This document shows, piece after piece, positions 1-7,049 of a DNA stretch of 8,946 nt. How positions within the stretch are numbered: position 1 is the stretch's first letter; each line of letters begins with the position of its first letter. Source of the DNA: Planctomycetota bacterium (GTDB lineage: Bacteria > Planctomycetota > Brocadiia > SM23-32); the NCBI GenBank assembly GCA_030604585.1, contig JAUVVP010000046.1:1-8946 (forward strand), in the 5' to 3' direction. The position numbers and the translations under genes are program-made. The notes below the pieces were generated by a model that was not told where the DNA came from, ran no database searches, and saw only the letters and a program-made list of their open reading frames with translations.

Positions 1-3000
1 ACCGAGTCGAAACTGATCCGCCTGGGGCGGGGCGACGACGGGTCGGTGCGCGTCGAGGACTTCGCGATGAACGCCATGTGCGCCGCCGGCACGGGGTCCT
101 TCCTCGACCAGCAGGCCTCCCGCCTCGGGGTGAGCATCGAGGAGTTCAGCCGGCTGGCCCTGAAGAGCGAGAAGCCCCCGCGCGTGGCCGGCCGCTGCTC
201 CGTGTTCGCCAAGAGCGACATGATACACCTCCAGCAGCAGGGCACGCCGGACTACGACATCATCGCCGGCCTGTGCCACGCGATGGCGCGCAACTTCAAA
301 AGCAGCGTGGGCATGGGCAAGGAGTTCGTCAAGCCCATCGCCTTCCAGGGCGGCGTGGAGGCCAACGTCTGCATGGTCAGGGCCTTCGCCAACGTGCTCG
401 GCCTGGAGGACGGCGAGCTGGTCATCCCGAAGCACTTCGACTGCACCGGTGCGATCGGCGCCGTGCTCCAGGTGCTGGACGAGGGACGCAATTGCTCCTT
501 CGGCGGCCTCGAGCCGCTGCGCAGATACGTGAGCCAGCCCCACGCCGAGGCCGAGAGGCTGGCCCCCCTCCAGGGCGACGGCTACCAGGTGGACATCTCC
601 GTGCATGCCCTGCCGGAGGGCCTCGGCACGATCGACGCCTACGTCGGCGTGGACGTCGGTTCCATCAGCACGAACGTGGTGGTCATTGACGCGCAGCACC
701 ACGTGATAGCCCGCCGCTACCTGATGACCGAAGGCCGCCCCACCGAGGCCGTCAAGAAGGGCCTCTACGAGGTGGGGCTGGAGGTGGCCGACCGCGTGGT
801 CGTCAGGGGCTGCGCGACGACGGGAAGCGGCCGCCACCTGACCGGGGAGTTCATCGGCGCCGACGTGGTGAAGAACGAGATAACCACGCATGCGTGCGCC
901 GCCGTGGAGGTTGACCCGCGGGTGGACACCATCTTCGAGATCGGCGGCCAGGACGCCAAGTACATGTCGCTGGAGAACGGCGCCGTGGTTGACTTCACGA
1001 TGAACAAGGTCTGCGCCGCCGGCACGGGTTCATTCCTGGAGGAGCAGGCCGAGCGGCTTGGCCTGAAGATTGAGAAGGAGTTCGGGGGCGAAGCCCTGGC
1101 CTCCGGGGCCCCCTGCCAGCTCGGCGAACGCTGCACCGTGTTTATGGAGAGCGACCTGAACTACCACCAGCAGCGCGGCGTGCCCCGCAGCGACCTGGTC
1201 GGCGGGCTCAGCTACTCCATCGTCTACAACTACCTGAACCGCGTGGTGGAAGACCGCAAGGTCGGCGAGGTGATCTTCTTCCAGGGCGGCGTTGCGTTCA
1301 ACCGGGGCGTCAAGGCCGCCTTCGAGGCCGTCGTCGGCAAGAAGGTCATCGTTCCCCCGCACCACGATATCCTCGGCGCGATCGGCGCGGCCATCATCGC
1401 GCAGGAGAACGCCGGCGGCCGGTCCACCTTCCGGGGCTTCGACCTGCGCGACGTCCGTTACGAGCTGAAGACCTTCGAGTGTAAGAAGTGCTCGAACCGC
1501 TGCGAGATACACCAGGTTTCCATCGAGGGCCAGAAGCCGCTCCACTACGGCAGCCGCTGCGGTCGCTTCGACGAGGACAAGAAGCACAGAAGGGGCGAGC
1601 ACCTGCCGAAACTGTTCGCCGAGCGCGAAGAGGCCCTGCTCAATAGCTACGGCAAGGACCGCCCGGACGAGCCGACCGGCGTCAGGATCGGCATCCCGCG
1701 GGTGATGACGTTCTTCGACCTCTATCCGTTCTGGAAGGCGTTCTTCACCGAGATCGGCTGCGAGGTGGTGCCCTCGGAGCCGACGAACAAGGAGATCATC
1801 CGCACCGGCAGCGATGCGATGAGAGCCGAGACCTGCTTCCCCATCGCAGTCGCGCACGGTCACGTGCTGAACCTGATGGACTCGGGGGTGGATTACGTCT
1901 TCGTGCCGAGCGTCATCACCATGGAGCAAGAGTCGGAGAAGTTCGTCCATTCCTACACATGCCCGCTGGCGCAGGGGCTGCCCTACCTGCTGCGGGCGTC
2001 GCTGGAGTTCGGGCCGGAGGGGCCCGAGCTGCTTGCGCCGATCTTCCAGTTCGAGTGCGGCCGCGCCGCCGTCAGCGAAGAGCTTCGCAAGCTGGCCCAG
2101 ATGTTCGAGGTGCGCCCGGCCCGCGTGGAGAAGGCCATCGGGAGGGCGTGGGAGGCCCTGGATGGCTACCGGCGCACGCTGCGGGAGCGCGGCCGGCAGG
2201 TGCTGGCGCAGCTCGGCCCCGACGAGCCGGCCGTGGTCATCATCAGCCGCTCTTATAACGGCTGCGACCCCGGCGTGAACCTGGGCGTTCCGGACAAGCT
2301 GCGGGACATCGGCGTCATGGCCATCCCGCTCGACTTCCTGCCGCTGGACCTGGAGTCACTGGCCGAGGAGTTCCCGCACATGTACTGGAAGTACGGCCAG
2401 AAGATCCTGGCGGCGGGCAAGTTCGTCGGCTCGCGTCCCAACCTGCATGCCCTCTACATCACCAATTTCCGCTGCGGGCCGGATTCCTTCATCAGCAAGT
2501 TCTTCGGCCGGCTCGTAGGCGAGCCCTACCTGACCATCGAGATAGACCAGCACAGCTCCGACGTGGGCGCCATCACGCGCTGCGAGGCATTCGTTGACAG
2601 CTTCCGCAGCATCCGTCCCTGCGAGCGCAAGAGGGCGCGGGGCGAGGACCTGTTCTTCGACATTCGCCGCAGGGAGCGGCCCCTCAGGGTGCACATCCCC
2701 CACATGGACGACCACGCCGTCGTCGTGGCCGCCGTCTTCAGGGCCAACGGCATAGACGCCGTGGCCCTGCCCATGTCCGACCGCGAGAGCATGGAACTGG
2801 GCCGCAAGTTCACCACGGGCAAGGAGTGCTACCCGTGCATACTGACCACGGGCGACATCGTCAAGAGGACCCGGGCGCCGGACTTTGACCCCGAGCGCGA
2901 CGCGTTCCTGATGATCCAGGCCAACGGGCCTTGCCGCTTCGGCCAGTATCACAAGTTCCACCGCATGGTCCTGGACGAACTCGGCTACGAGCAGGTGCCC

Positions 3001-3885
3001 ATCGTGGTGCTGGACCAGGTCAATCAGTTCTCGGCGCACACCGAGACCTACGGGTCGGACTTCTACCGGCTCTGTTGGGACCTGACGCTCATCGTTGACC
3101 TGATGCAGAAGATGGTCCGCGAGATGCGCCCCTACGAGGTGAACGAGGGCGAGACGGACCGCGTCTACCGGCGGGGGCTGCGCGAGCTGGCCGAGGCGAC
3201 CGAACGCCGGGACGACTACTTCGCCGCGGCGGCAGAGGTCCGCAAGCGGCTGGACGCCGTCCAGACCGACCGCTCCGAGCCGCGCCCCGTCATCGGCGTG
3301 GTGGGGGAGATCTACGTCCGCAGCCACGAGTTCGCCAACAACTTCCTGGTCAGGAAGCTGGAGCGGCTCGGAGCGCAGGTGCTGCTGCCGCCCATGCAGG
3401 AGTGGCTCAACTACATCGCCTACGAGCGCCGAGAGCTCTGCTGGCAGAACGGCGCCGTCTGGGGGTTCGTCAAGGAATGGCTGGCCGAGTTCGTGGCCCG
3501 TTGGGATGAGGGGCGCGTGGCGCGCATCTTCCGCGGCGCCGTCTCCCACATGGCCCGCGAGGCGCCGATCAGCGAGGTGCTGCGGCTGGGCAGCCTCTAT
3601 CTTGACCCCACCATCAGGGGCGAGGCCATCCTGAGCATTGGGCGGGCCGTCGAATACGTCCACCACAACCTGAACGGGATCGTCAACGTCGTCCCGTTCG
3701 GCTGCATGCCCGGCGCCATCGTGAACGGACTGCTGGAGCAGCTCCGCAAGGACCACGATGGCATCCCGGTCCTGAAGCTCGCATTCGACGGCGTCGAGCA
3801 GGCCGGCGAGGAGACGCTGCTGGACGCCTTCGTCCACCAGGCCCGCCAGCACATGGCGAGACGGGGAACGGTCGTTGCCCGATGA
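1..3885 (+). CDS. Giant CoA-dehydratase activase fusion (two BcrA/BadF/HgdC ATPase domains + DUF2229/HgdB-like region), 5'-truncated
   Basis: The reading frame is open from base 1, so the N-terminus lies outside the window; the GTG at 46 is not the start. Residues are numbered from the first visible codon. Residues 1 to about 160 are the C-terminal half of a first BcrA/BadF/HgdC ATPase domain, with C27 (CAAGTGSF) and C66 (GRCSVF). Residues 214 to about 470 are a complete second copy: nucleotide-binding DVGSISTN, then C338 (CAAGTGSF) and C378 (GERCTVF). In characterised activases such as HgdC the two matching cysteines of each subunit bind a [4Fe-4S] cluster at a homodimer interface; the spacing here (39 and 40 residues) fits. 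A cysteine cluster follows (C494, C497, C501, C520), then a DUF2229/HgdB-like region to the end with C612, C654, C686, C825, C943, C946, C978 and C1235 (PFGCMPG). Family members use ATP to drive an electron to very low potential for 2-hydroxyacyl-CoA dehydratases, benzoyl-CoA reductases or double-cubane proteins. The substrate of these giant fusions is unknown to me, so no symbol is given. About 130-150 N-terminal residues are probably missing. Confidence 0.93.
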   Translation, partial: TESKLIRLGRGDDGSVRVEDFAMNAMCAAGTGSFLDQQASRLGVSIEEFSRLALKSEKPPRVAGRCSVFAKSDMIHLQQQGTPDYDIIAGLCHAMARNFKSSVGMGKEFVKPIAFQGGVEANVCMVRAFANVLGLEDGELVIPKHFDCTGAIGAVLQVLDEGRNCSFGGLEPLRRYVSQPHAEAERLAPLQGDGYQVDISVHALPEGLGTIDAYVGVDVGSISTNVVVIDAQHHVIARRYLMTEGRPTEAVKKGLYEVGLEVADRVVVRGCATTGSGRHLTGEFIGADVVKNEITTHACAAVEVDPRVDTIFEIGGQDAKYMSLENGAVVDFTMNKVCAAGTGSFLEEQAERLGLKIEKEFGGEALASGAPCQLGERCTVFMESDLNYHQQRGVPRSDLVGGLSYSIVYNYLNRVVEDRKVGEVIFFQGGVAFNRGVKAAFEAVVGKKVIVPPHHDILGAIGAAIIAQENAGGRSTFRGFDLRDVRYELKTFECKKCSNRCEIHQVSIEGQKPLHYGSRCGRFDEDKKHRRGEHLPKLFAEREEALLNSYGKDRPDEPTGVRIGIPRVMTFFDLYPFWKAFFTEIGCEVVPSEPTNKEIIRTGSDAMRAETCFPIAVAHGHVLNLMDSGVDYVFVPSVITMEQESEKFVHSYTCPLAQGLPYLLRASLEFGPEGPELLAPIFQFECGRAAVSEELRKLAQMFEVRPARVEKAIGRAWEALDGYRRTLRERGRQVLAQLGPDEPAVVIISRSYNGCDPGVNLGVPDKLRDIGVMAIPLDFLPLDLESLAEEFPHMYWKYGQKILAAGKFVGSRPNLHALYITNFRCGPDSFISKFFGRLVGEPYLTIEIDQHSSDVGAITRCEAFVDSFRSIRPCERKRARGEDLFFDIRRRERPLRVHIPHMDDHAVVVAAVFRANGIDAVALPMSDRESMELGRKFTTGKECYPCILTTGDIVKRTRAPDFDPERDAFLMIQANGPCRFGQYHKFHRMVLDELGYEQVPIVVLDQVNQFSAHTETYGSDFYRLCWDLTLIVDLMQKMVREMRPYEVNEGETDRVYRRGLRELAEATERRDDYFAAAAEVRKRLDAVQTDRSEPRPVIGVVGEIYVRSHEFANNFLVRKLERLGAQVLLPPMQEWLNYIAYERRELCWQNGAVWGFVKEWLAEFVARWDEGRVARIFRGAVSHMAREAPISEVLRLGSLYLDPTIRGEAILSIGRAVEYVHHNLNGIVNVVPFGCMPGAIVNGLLEQLRKDHDGIPVLKLAFDGVEQAGEETLLDAFVHQARQHMARRGTVVAR

Positions 3886-3930
3886 CGGTTGCCCGTGTTT
3901 CGTGTGCGGAAGTCGCGTGCGCAGCACCAT

Positions 3931-3958
3931 CAACGAGCAACGAGAAACGAGCAACGAG
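3931..3958. repeat. Four tandem copies of a 7-base repeat (CAACGAG type)
   Basis: Four units are read back to back: CAACGAG, CAACGAG, AAACGAG, CAACGAG, followed by a partial ACGAG. They fill the short gap between the activase gene and leuD and end just before the purine-rich GAGGGAG that serves as the leuD ribosome binding site. The tract resembles simple intergenic repeats of short AACGA-type units scattered in some environmental bacterial genomes; that comparison is from memory. A function is not evident. It could be replication-slippage DNA, a spacer, or an A-rich unstructured leader that helps ribosome loading. Confidence 0.85.
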
Positions 3959-3975
3959 ACGAGGGAGCGCGCCAG

Positions 3976-4464
3976 ATGGAAGGGAAGTGCTGGAAGTTCG
4001 CCGACGACGTCAACACCGACGAGATAGTGCCCGGCCGCTACCTGAACGTCACGGACGAGCAGGAGCTGGCGGCGCACCTGATGGAGGGCATTGACCCGCA
4101 GTTCACCAGACAGGCCGGGGCGGGCGACGTCATCGTGGCGGGCAAGAACTTCGGCTGCGGCTCCTCGCGCGAGCACGCGCCGCTGGCCATCAAGGCGTTC
4201 GGCATCCAGTGCGTGATCGCGAAGTCTTTCGCGCGCATCTTCTTCCGCAACTGCATTAACATCGGGCTGCGGATCGCCGAGTGCCCCGAAGCCGCCGGGG
4301 ACGCCGAGACCGGCGACGTGCTCGAGGTGGACTTCGCCGGCGGCCGGATCCTCAACCGCACCCGGGGCAAGGCCTACACCTTCCCCCCCTTCTCGCCCGA
4401 GCTGCAAGCCATCATAGACGCCGGCGGCCTGATCCCCTTCGCCCGGAAAGAGGCGGGGCTCTGA
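3976..4464 (+). CDS. leuD: 3-isopropylmalate dehydratase small subunit family (LeuD-type, aconitase swivel domain)
   Basis: This 162-residue protein is the small swivel subunit of the isopropylmalate/homoaconitate dehydratase family. The short form is typical of Archaea, clostridia and many anaerobes and is about full length. In leucine synthesis LeuCD isomerises 2-isopropylmalate to 3-isopropylmalate in the cytoplasm; the Fe-S cluster sits in the large subunit. Visible motifs are DDVNTDEIVPGRYL (residues 10-23), the hallmark GCGSSREHAP (60-69), and SFARIFFRN followed by INIG (84-97). The substrate-specificity loop reads YLNV (22-25); I recall YLRT for methanogen homoaconitase and YLN-S/T in clostridial LeuD, so leucine synthesis is the default call. 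Related small subunits act on citramalate, homoaconitate or 2,3-dimethylmalate, and the adjacent activase makes a catabolic role possible. The ATG at 3976 is chosen because homology begins there and GAGGGAG lies 8 bases upstream; a TTG at 3889 would add 29 unrelated residues. No leuC is visible. Confidence 0.9.
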   Translation: MEGKCWKFADDVNTDEIVPGRYLNVTDEQELAAHLMEGIDPQFTRQAGAGDVIVAGKNFGCGSSREHAPLAIKAFGIQCVIAKSFARIFFRNCINIGLRIAECPEAAGDAETGDVLEVDFAGGRILNRTRGKAYTFPPFSPELQAIIDAGGLIPFARKEAGL

Positions 4465-4490
4465 GCCGGCCCCCTTGCCCGTCACTGCGG

Positions 4491-4522
4491 GCGCCCTCCC
4501 GGGCGCGAGGCTTGCGCGCCTC
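4491..4522. other. Two adjacent GC hairpins between convergent genes (possible weak bidirectional terminator)
   Basis: Bases 4491-4496 (GCGCCC) pair with 4501-4506 (GGGCGC) around a TCCC loop. Immediately after, 4507-4511 (GAGGC) pair with 4518-4522 (GCCTC). They lie 26 bases past the leuD stop and 42 bases from the aldo/keto reductase stop on the other strand, where a shared transcription stop would be expected. Neither strand has a T-run after the stems, so this is not a canonical intrinsic terminator and the assignment is weak. Confidence 0.35.
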
Positions 4523-4564
4523 CGGCGTGAATCCCGATTACGCAGTGAACGCCACAGAGGCAGC

Positions 4565-5518
4565 TCAGTCAGGCTTCCAGCCCCACATGGTGTCGTCGGC
4601 GGAGAACATGTTCCAGACCTCCAAGCCGGCGGCCGAGATGGTCTCGTAGTCCTCATCGCTCAGCTCGACCTGGAGCGCGCCGACGTTGTCCTCCCAGTGG
4701 CTCCACTTACTGATGCCGACGATGGGGATGATGATCGGGTCGGTCTTCAGAAGCCAGGCCAGCGCCACCTGCGAGCTGGTGGCGCCCAGCCGGTCGGCGA
4801 CGCCGTCAACCACGGCGGCGGCCTGGCGCGCCTTGCTGAAGACGGGCTCCTTGAACAGCAGGTTGCTGGTGCGGATGCCGGTCGTCTGCTCCGTAGTGCG
4901 GCTGAAGCGGCCGGTCAGCAGTCCCTGGGCGAGGGGTGAATAGGGCGTGACGGCGATGCCGCTCCGGCGGCAGAAGGGCAGCACCTCCGGCTCGATGATG
5001 CGCCAGAGCACGTTGTAGGGGGGCTGGAGAGTGACTGCGCCGTAGCGGGCGGCCACCTGCGCCTGCTCCAGGTTGAAGTTGCTGACGCCGATCTCGCGTG
5101 CCTTGCCCTTCTCTTTCATCTGGCACATCTTGCCCAGGAACTCATCGAGCGAAAGGCTCGGGCGGGGCCAGTGGACGATGTAGATGTCATAGTAGTCGGA
5201 CTGGAGCCTCTGGAGGGCGGCGTCGAGGCTCGGCTCCACCCTCTCGGGGTCGCAGTGCACCAACTTAGTGGCGACGACGGCCCGCTCCCGGCGGTCCCCC
5301 TCGGCCAGGGCGCGGCCGAGCACCTCCTCGGCGTGTCCCCTGCCGTAGCCGTGGGCGCTGTCAAAGAAGTTGCACCCGCCGTCCTGCGCCCTTCTGATCA
5401 GCTCAATGCTCCGCTCGTCATCGTCCGGGCCCCAACCCTCGGTGCCGCCCATGTTCCAGGTGCCCAGGCAGAGCCGGGAGACCTCGAGATCCGAGTTGCC
5501 AAGCTTCACCATCTCCAT
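4565..5518 (-). CDS. Aldo/keto reductase
   Basis: This is a complete 317-residue cytoplasmic NAD(P)H-dependent oxidoreductase of the aldo/keto reductase superfamily, a TIM barrel that reduces aldehydes and ketones. The catalytic tetrad is intact: D53 and Y58 (FFDSAHGYG), K85 (VVATKL) and H116 (YIVHWP). Other family signatures are GVSNF, the TPYSPLAQGLLTGRF segment, and a C-terminal cofactor-binding stretch with IPIVGISKW in place of the common IPIPGT. The substrate cannot be deduced. The ATG at 5518 is chosen because the protein then begins MEMVKLGNSDLEVSRL, as is typical, and AAGGAAGG lies about 8 bases upstream; the frame extends to 5587 but would run into rsfS. The ribosome binding site abuts the rsfS stop codon (14 bases between the genes), so the two are probably cotranscribed and translationally close. 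No functional link with ribosome silencing is known to me. Confidence 0.93.
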   Translation of the reverse strand: MEMVKLGNSDLEVSRLCLGTWNMGGTEGWGPDDDERSIELIRRAQDGGCNFFDSAHGYGRGHAEEVLGRALAEGDRRERAVVATKLVHCDPERVEPSLDAALQRLQSDYYDIYIVHWPRPSLSLDEFLGKMCQMKEKGKAREIGVSNFNLEQAQVAARYGAVTLQPPYNVLWRIIEPEVLPFCRRSGIAVTPYSPLAQGLLTGRFSRTTEQTTGIRTSNLLFKEPVFSKARQAAAVVDGVADRLGATSSQVALAWLLKTDPIIIPIVGISKWSHWEDNVGALQVELSDEDYETISAAGLEVWNMFSADDTMWGWKPD

Positions 5519-5532
5519 AGTCAATCCCTTCC

Positions 5533-5925
5533 TTAAAGGGCGCGTCCCGGATCGGCCCGTGCCGCCAAGGGCTCCACCTGCTGCCACTGCGTCTCCGGCG
5601 CCTGCCCCCAGAGCAGTTCCAGGTCGTAGAGTTCCCGTGCCCGGGGGCTGAAGAGGTGAACGACGGCCTCCCCGAGGTCAATCAACAGCCAGCCGGATTC
5701 CGCCGTGCCCTCAATGCCGACGATATGCCGGCCCGCCGCCTTCACGCGCGCCCGGATCTCGTCGGCTATGGCCCGGATCTGCCGCTCGTTCCGCCCCGTG
5801 GCGATCACGAAGTAGTCGGTGAAGAAGGCCAACTGCCCCACCTGCAGCACCACGATCTGTTCGGCCTTTCGTTCGTCGGCCACGTGCGCGCAGGTGCAGG
5901 CGAGGGTCCCTGGCTCCTCGATCAC
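5533..5925 (-). CDS. rsfS: Ribosomal silencing factor RsfS (DUF143/Iojap family)
   Basis: This 130-residue protein belongs to the RsfS/Iojap family. It binds L14 (uL14) on the large ribosomal subunit and blocks subunit joining when nutrients are short. The core matches the family: an N-terminal helix (ADERKAEQIVVLQV), then the hallmark DYFVIATG (residues 37-44), then a helix with NERQIRAIADEI, and the C-terminal GWLLIDLGEAVVHLFSP followed by RELYDLELLW. Length is in the normal range (about 105-130). The GTG at 5925 is chosen as start because a strong GGAGGTGA lies on the coding strand just before it (9 bases after GGAGGT); the open frame continues to 6048 but that part is not family-like. It is the first gene of a two-gene unit with the aldo/keto reductase, served by the promoter at 6084-6112. 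The usual neighbours nadD or obgE are not seen. Confidence 0.9.
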   Translation of the reverse strand: MIEEPGTLACTCAHVADERKAEQIVVLQVGQLAFFTDYFVIATGRNERQIRAIADEIRARVKAAGRHIVGIEGTAESGWLLIDLGEAVVHLFSPRARELYDLELLWGQAPETQWQQVEPLAARADPGRAL

Positions 5926-6076
5926 AAGCGGCTCACCTCCCGGTCTTGTGAGTGCATCTCGGCCGGAACGGGGGGACCTGCGCCCGCACCGCCAACGGCA
6001 CGCCGCCCACCTCTCTGGCCGGCTCAGGAGGTCACCGTGCGGGCCCACAGGCGGTCCTCGGGCCGTTCGCTGGGCT
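5926..6076 (-). other. Long 5' leader of rsfS, no recognised element
   Basis: If transcription starts about 7 bases after the -10 box at 6084-6089, rsfS has an untranslated leader of about 150 nt. The stretch is GC-rich. It contains an open frame continuous with rsfS, but that translation is arginine-rich and unlike RsfS. I looked for riboswitch, RNase P and SRP RNA signatures by eye and recognised none. The only clear element is the GGAGGTGA ribosome binding site at the downstream end. Confidence 0.45.
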
Positions 6077-6083
6077 TGAGCCG

Positions 6084-6112
6084 ATTATAAGCCGCCACGG
6101 GCCCCCTTGCAA
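6084..6112 (-). promoter_or_regulatory. Sigma70-type promoter for rsfS, with a palindrome over the -35 box
   Basis: On the minus strand a TTGCAA box (6112-6107, 4 of 6 consensus bases) is followed by exactly 17 bases and a perfect TATAAT (6089-6084). The box sits in the gap downstream of the J-domain gene terminator and upstream of rsfS, so position and strand agree. The -35 hexamer is the centre of a 12-base perfect palindrome, CCCTTGCAAGGG (6104-6115). This could be an operator that lets a dimeric regulator occlude RNA polymerase; that role is inference. Confidence 0.7.
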
Positions 6113-6176
6113 GGGAGCCAGGCCCGCGCGCGCCGGCGCCTTCTCGCTGCCTCGCAGTCCGGGCGGCCCGGGGCGG

Positions 6177-6216
6177 AAAAGAGGGGGCCCGGCCGGCTGT
6201 TGGCCGGCCGGACCCC
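6177..6216 (-). terminator. Intrinsic terminator of the J-domain gene
   Basis: Bases 6189-6197 pair with 6203-6211 in a nine-base all-GC stem around TGTTG. After one mismatch (6188/6212) a further four pairs form between 6184-6187 and 6213-6216. On the minus strand the hairpin is followed by CTCTTTTCC (6183-6175), a short U-tract. It begins 23 bases past the stop of the J-domain gene and isolates that gene from rsfS. The U-tract is short, but stem strength and placement make this the clearest terminator in the window. Confidence 0.8.
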
Positions 6217-6239
6217 TTCTTCAGCGGCAGATGACGGTT

Positions 6240-7049
6240 TCAGGCGTTCTCCATGCCCAGGTTCTCGCGGATGGTGGCCGTGCCTTTCAGGCCGGGCTTG
6301 AGCTTGAGCGCCTCGGAGAATATCTCCTTGGCCCGCCCCTCGTCGCCGACTCGGCAGTGGACCTCTGCGATCTTCTTCAGGATGAAGGCCTTCTCGCTCT
6401 TGTCGAGTTCGAACTTCAGGATGCGTTCGTAGCAGCCGATCTCCTCGGCCGCGCTTCTGGCGTCCCGCGGAAGCTTGCGGCTGTAGAGCTTCTTGATGCG
6501 GGCCTTCACTTCATCGAAGAAGTAGCGCTGACGCGGGGGCTCCTTCTCCTTCTCGTAGAGTTCCTCGTAGAGCGCCGCCGCCTCCCGGAACCGGTTTGCG
6601 CGCTCGCACTGCTCGGCCAGCAGGAAGATGCAGTCCAGGTAGTCCTTCACGTCGAGGTGATTGCGCAAGGTGAAGTCGCCCCGCGCGCAAAGCTGGTCAT
6701 GCAGGTTCAGGGCCCTGCGCCCTCGGCCGGCCAACAGGTCGCCGAGCATCTCCTGCGCGTATTCCTTCAGCGTGCGGGCCTCGGAGCGGCGGGCCTCCTC
6801 CTGGAAGGTGGGGCTGGCCTGCATCAGCACGTCGTAACGGGCCCTCTCACGCTCGTTGCTGAGGACGCGATAGGCGGCGATGACCTTCTTGAGCTTCTTA
6901 GCAGCCGCCGGACCTTCGGTGCGATTGGTGTCCGGGTGGTATCTTTTGGCCAGGCGGCGAAAGGCCTGCTTGATCTCCGGCTGGCTGGCGCTCCGCTCAA
7001 TGTCCAGAACGTCGTAATACGTCTCGATTTCTTTCGGGGCGATTGCCAT
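6240..7049 (-). CDS. J-domain protein with TPR-like C-terminus
   Basis: This is a 269-residue cytoplasmic protein with an N-terminal J-domain (residues 10-76). It has the YYDVLDIE opening, helix II with EIKQAFRRLAKRY, the essential HPD at 38-40, and a final RARYDVL helix. J-domains stimulate the ATPase of DnaK/Hsp70. There is no Gly/Phe linker and no zinc-finger or DnaJ C-terminal substrate-binding region, so it is not classical DnaJ but a specialised co-chaperone. The rest is alpha-helical with TPR-like repeats, clearest at about 148-180 (FREAAALYEELYEKEK) and about 205-260 (AEVHCRVGDEGRAKEIFSEA), probably a client- or partner-binding surface. The ATG at 7049 fits the start of the J-domain, but no good ribosome binding site precedes it (ACAGACAGTC), so initiation may be weak or assisted by the leader. 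Transcription probably ends at 6177-6216. The partner is unknown. Confidence 0.88.
   Translation of the reverse strand: MAIAPKEIETYYDVLDIERSASQPEIKQAFRRLAKRYHPDTNRTEGPAAAKKLKKVIAAYRVLSNERERARYDVLMQASPTFQEEARRSEARTLKEYAQEMLGDLLAGRGRRALNLHDQLCARGDFTLRNHLDVKDYLDCIFLLAEQCERANRFREAAALYEELYEKEKEPPRQRYFFDEVKARIKKLYSRKLPRDARSAAEEIGCYERILKFELDKSEKAFILKKIAEVHCRVGDEGRAKEIFSEALKLKPGLKGTATIRENLGMENA

Noticed and set aside
1030..1950. 306-codon open frame on the minus strand
   Set aside because: It is antisense to the second activase domain and reads as valine-, leucine- and alanine-rich repeats typical of antisense GC-rich coding.
3889..3975. N-terminal extension of leuD from a TTG
   Set aside because: The added 29 residues translate the heptamer repeat and do not resemble LeuD, and a well-placed ribosome binding site supports the ATG at 3976.
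2356..4656. 766-codon open frame on the minus strand
   Set aside because: It lies antisense to the activase gene and leuD, and its translation is Arg/Ala/Leu-rich low-complexity text without domains. Both overlapping genes are clear family members, so it is a shadow of GC-biased codons.
5926..6048. N-terminal extension of RsfS
   Set aside because: The extension is Arg/Trp-rich and unlike the family. A strong GGAGGTGA supports the GTG at 5925.
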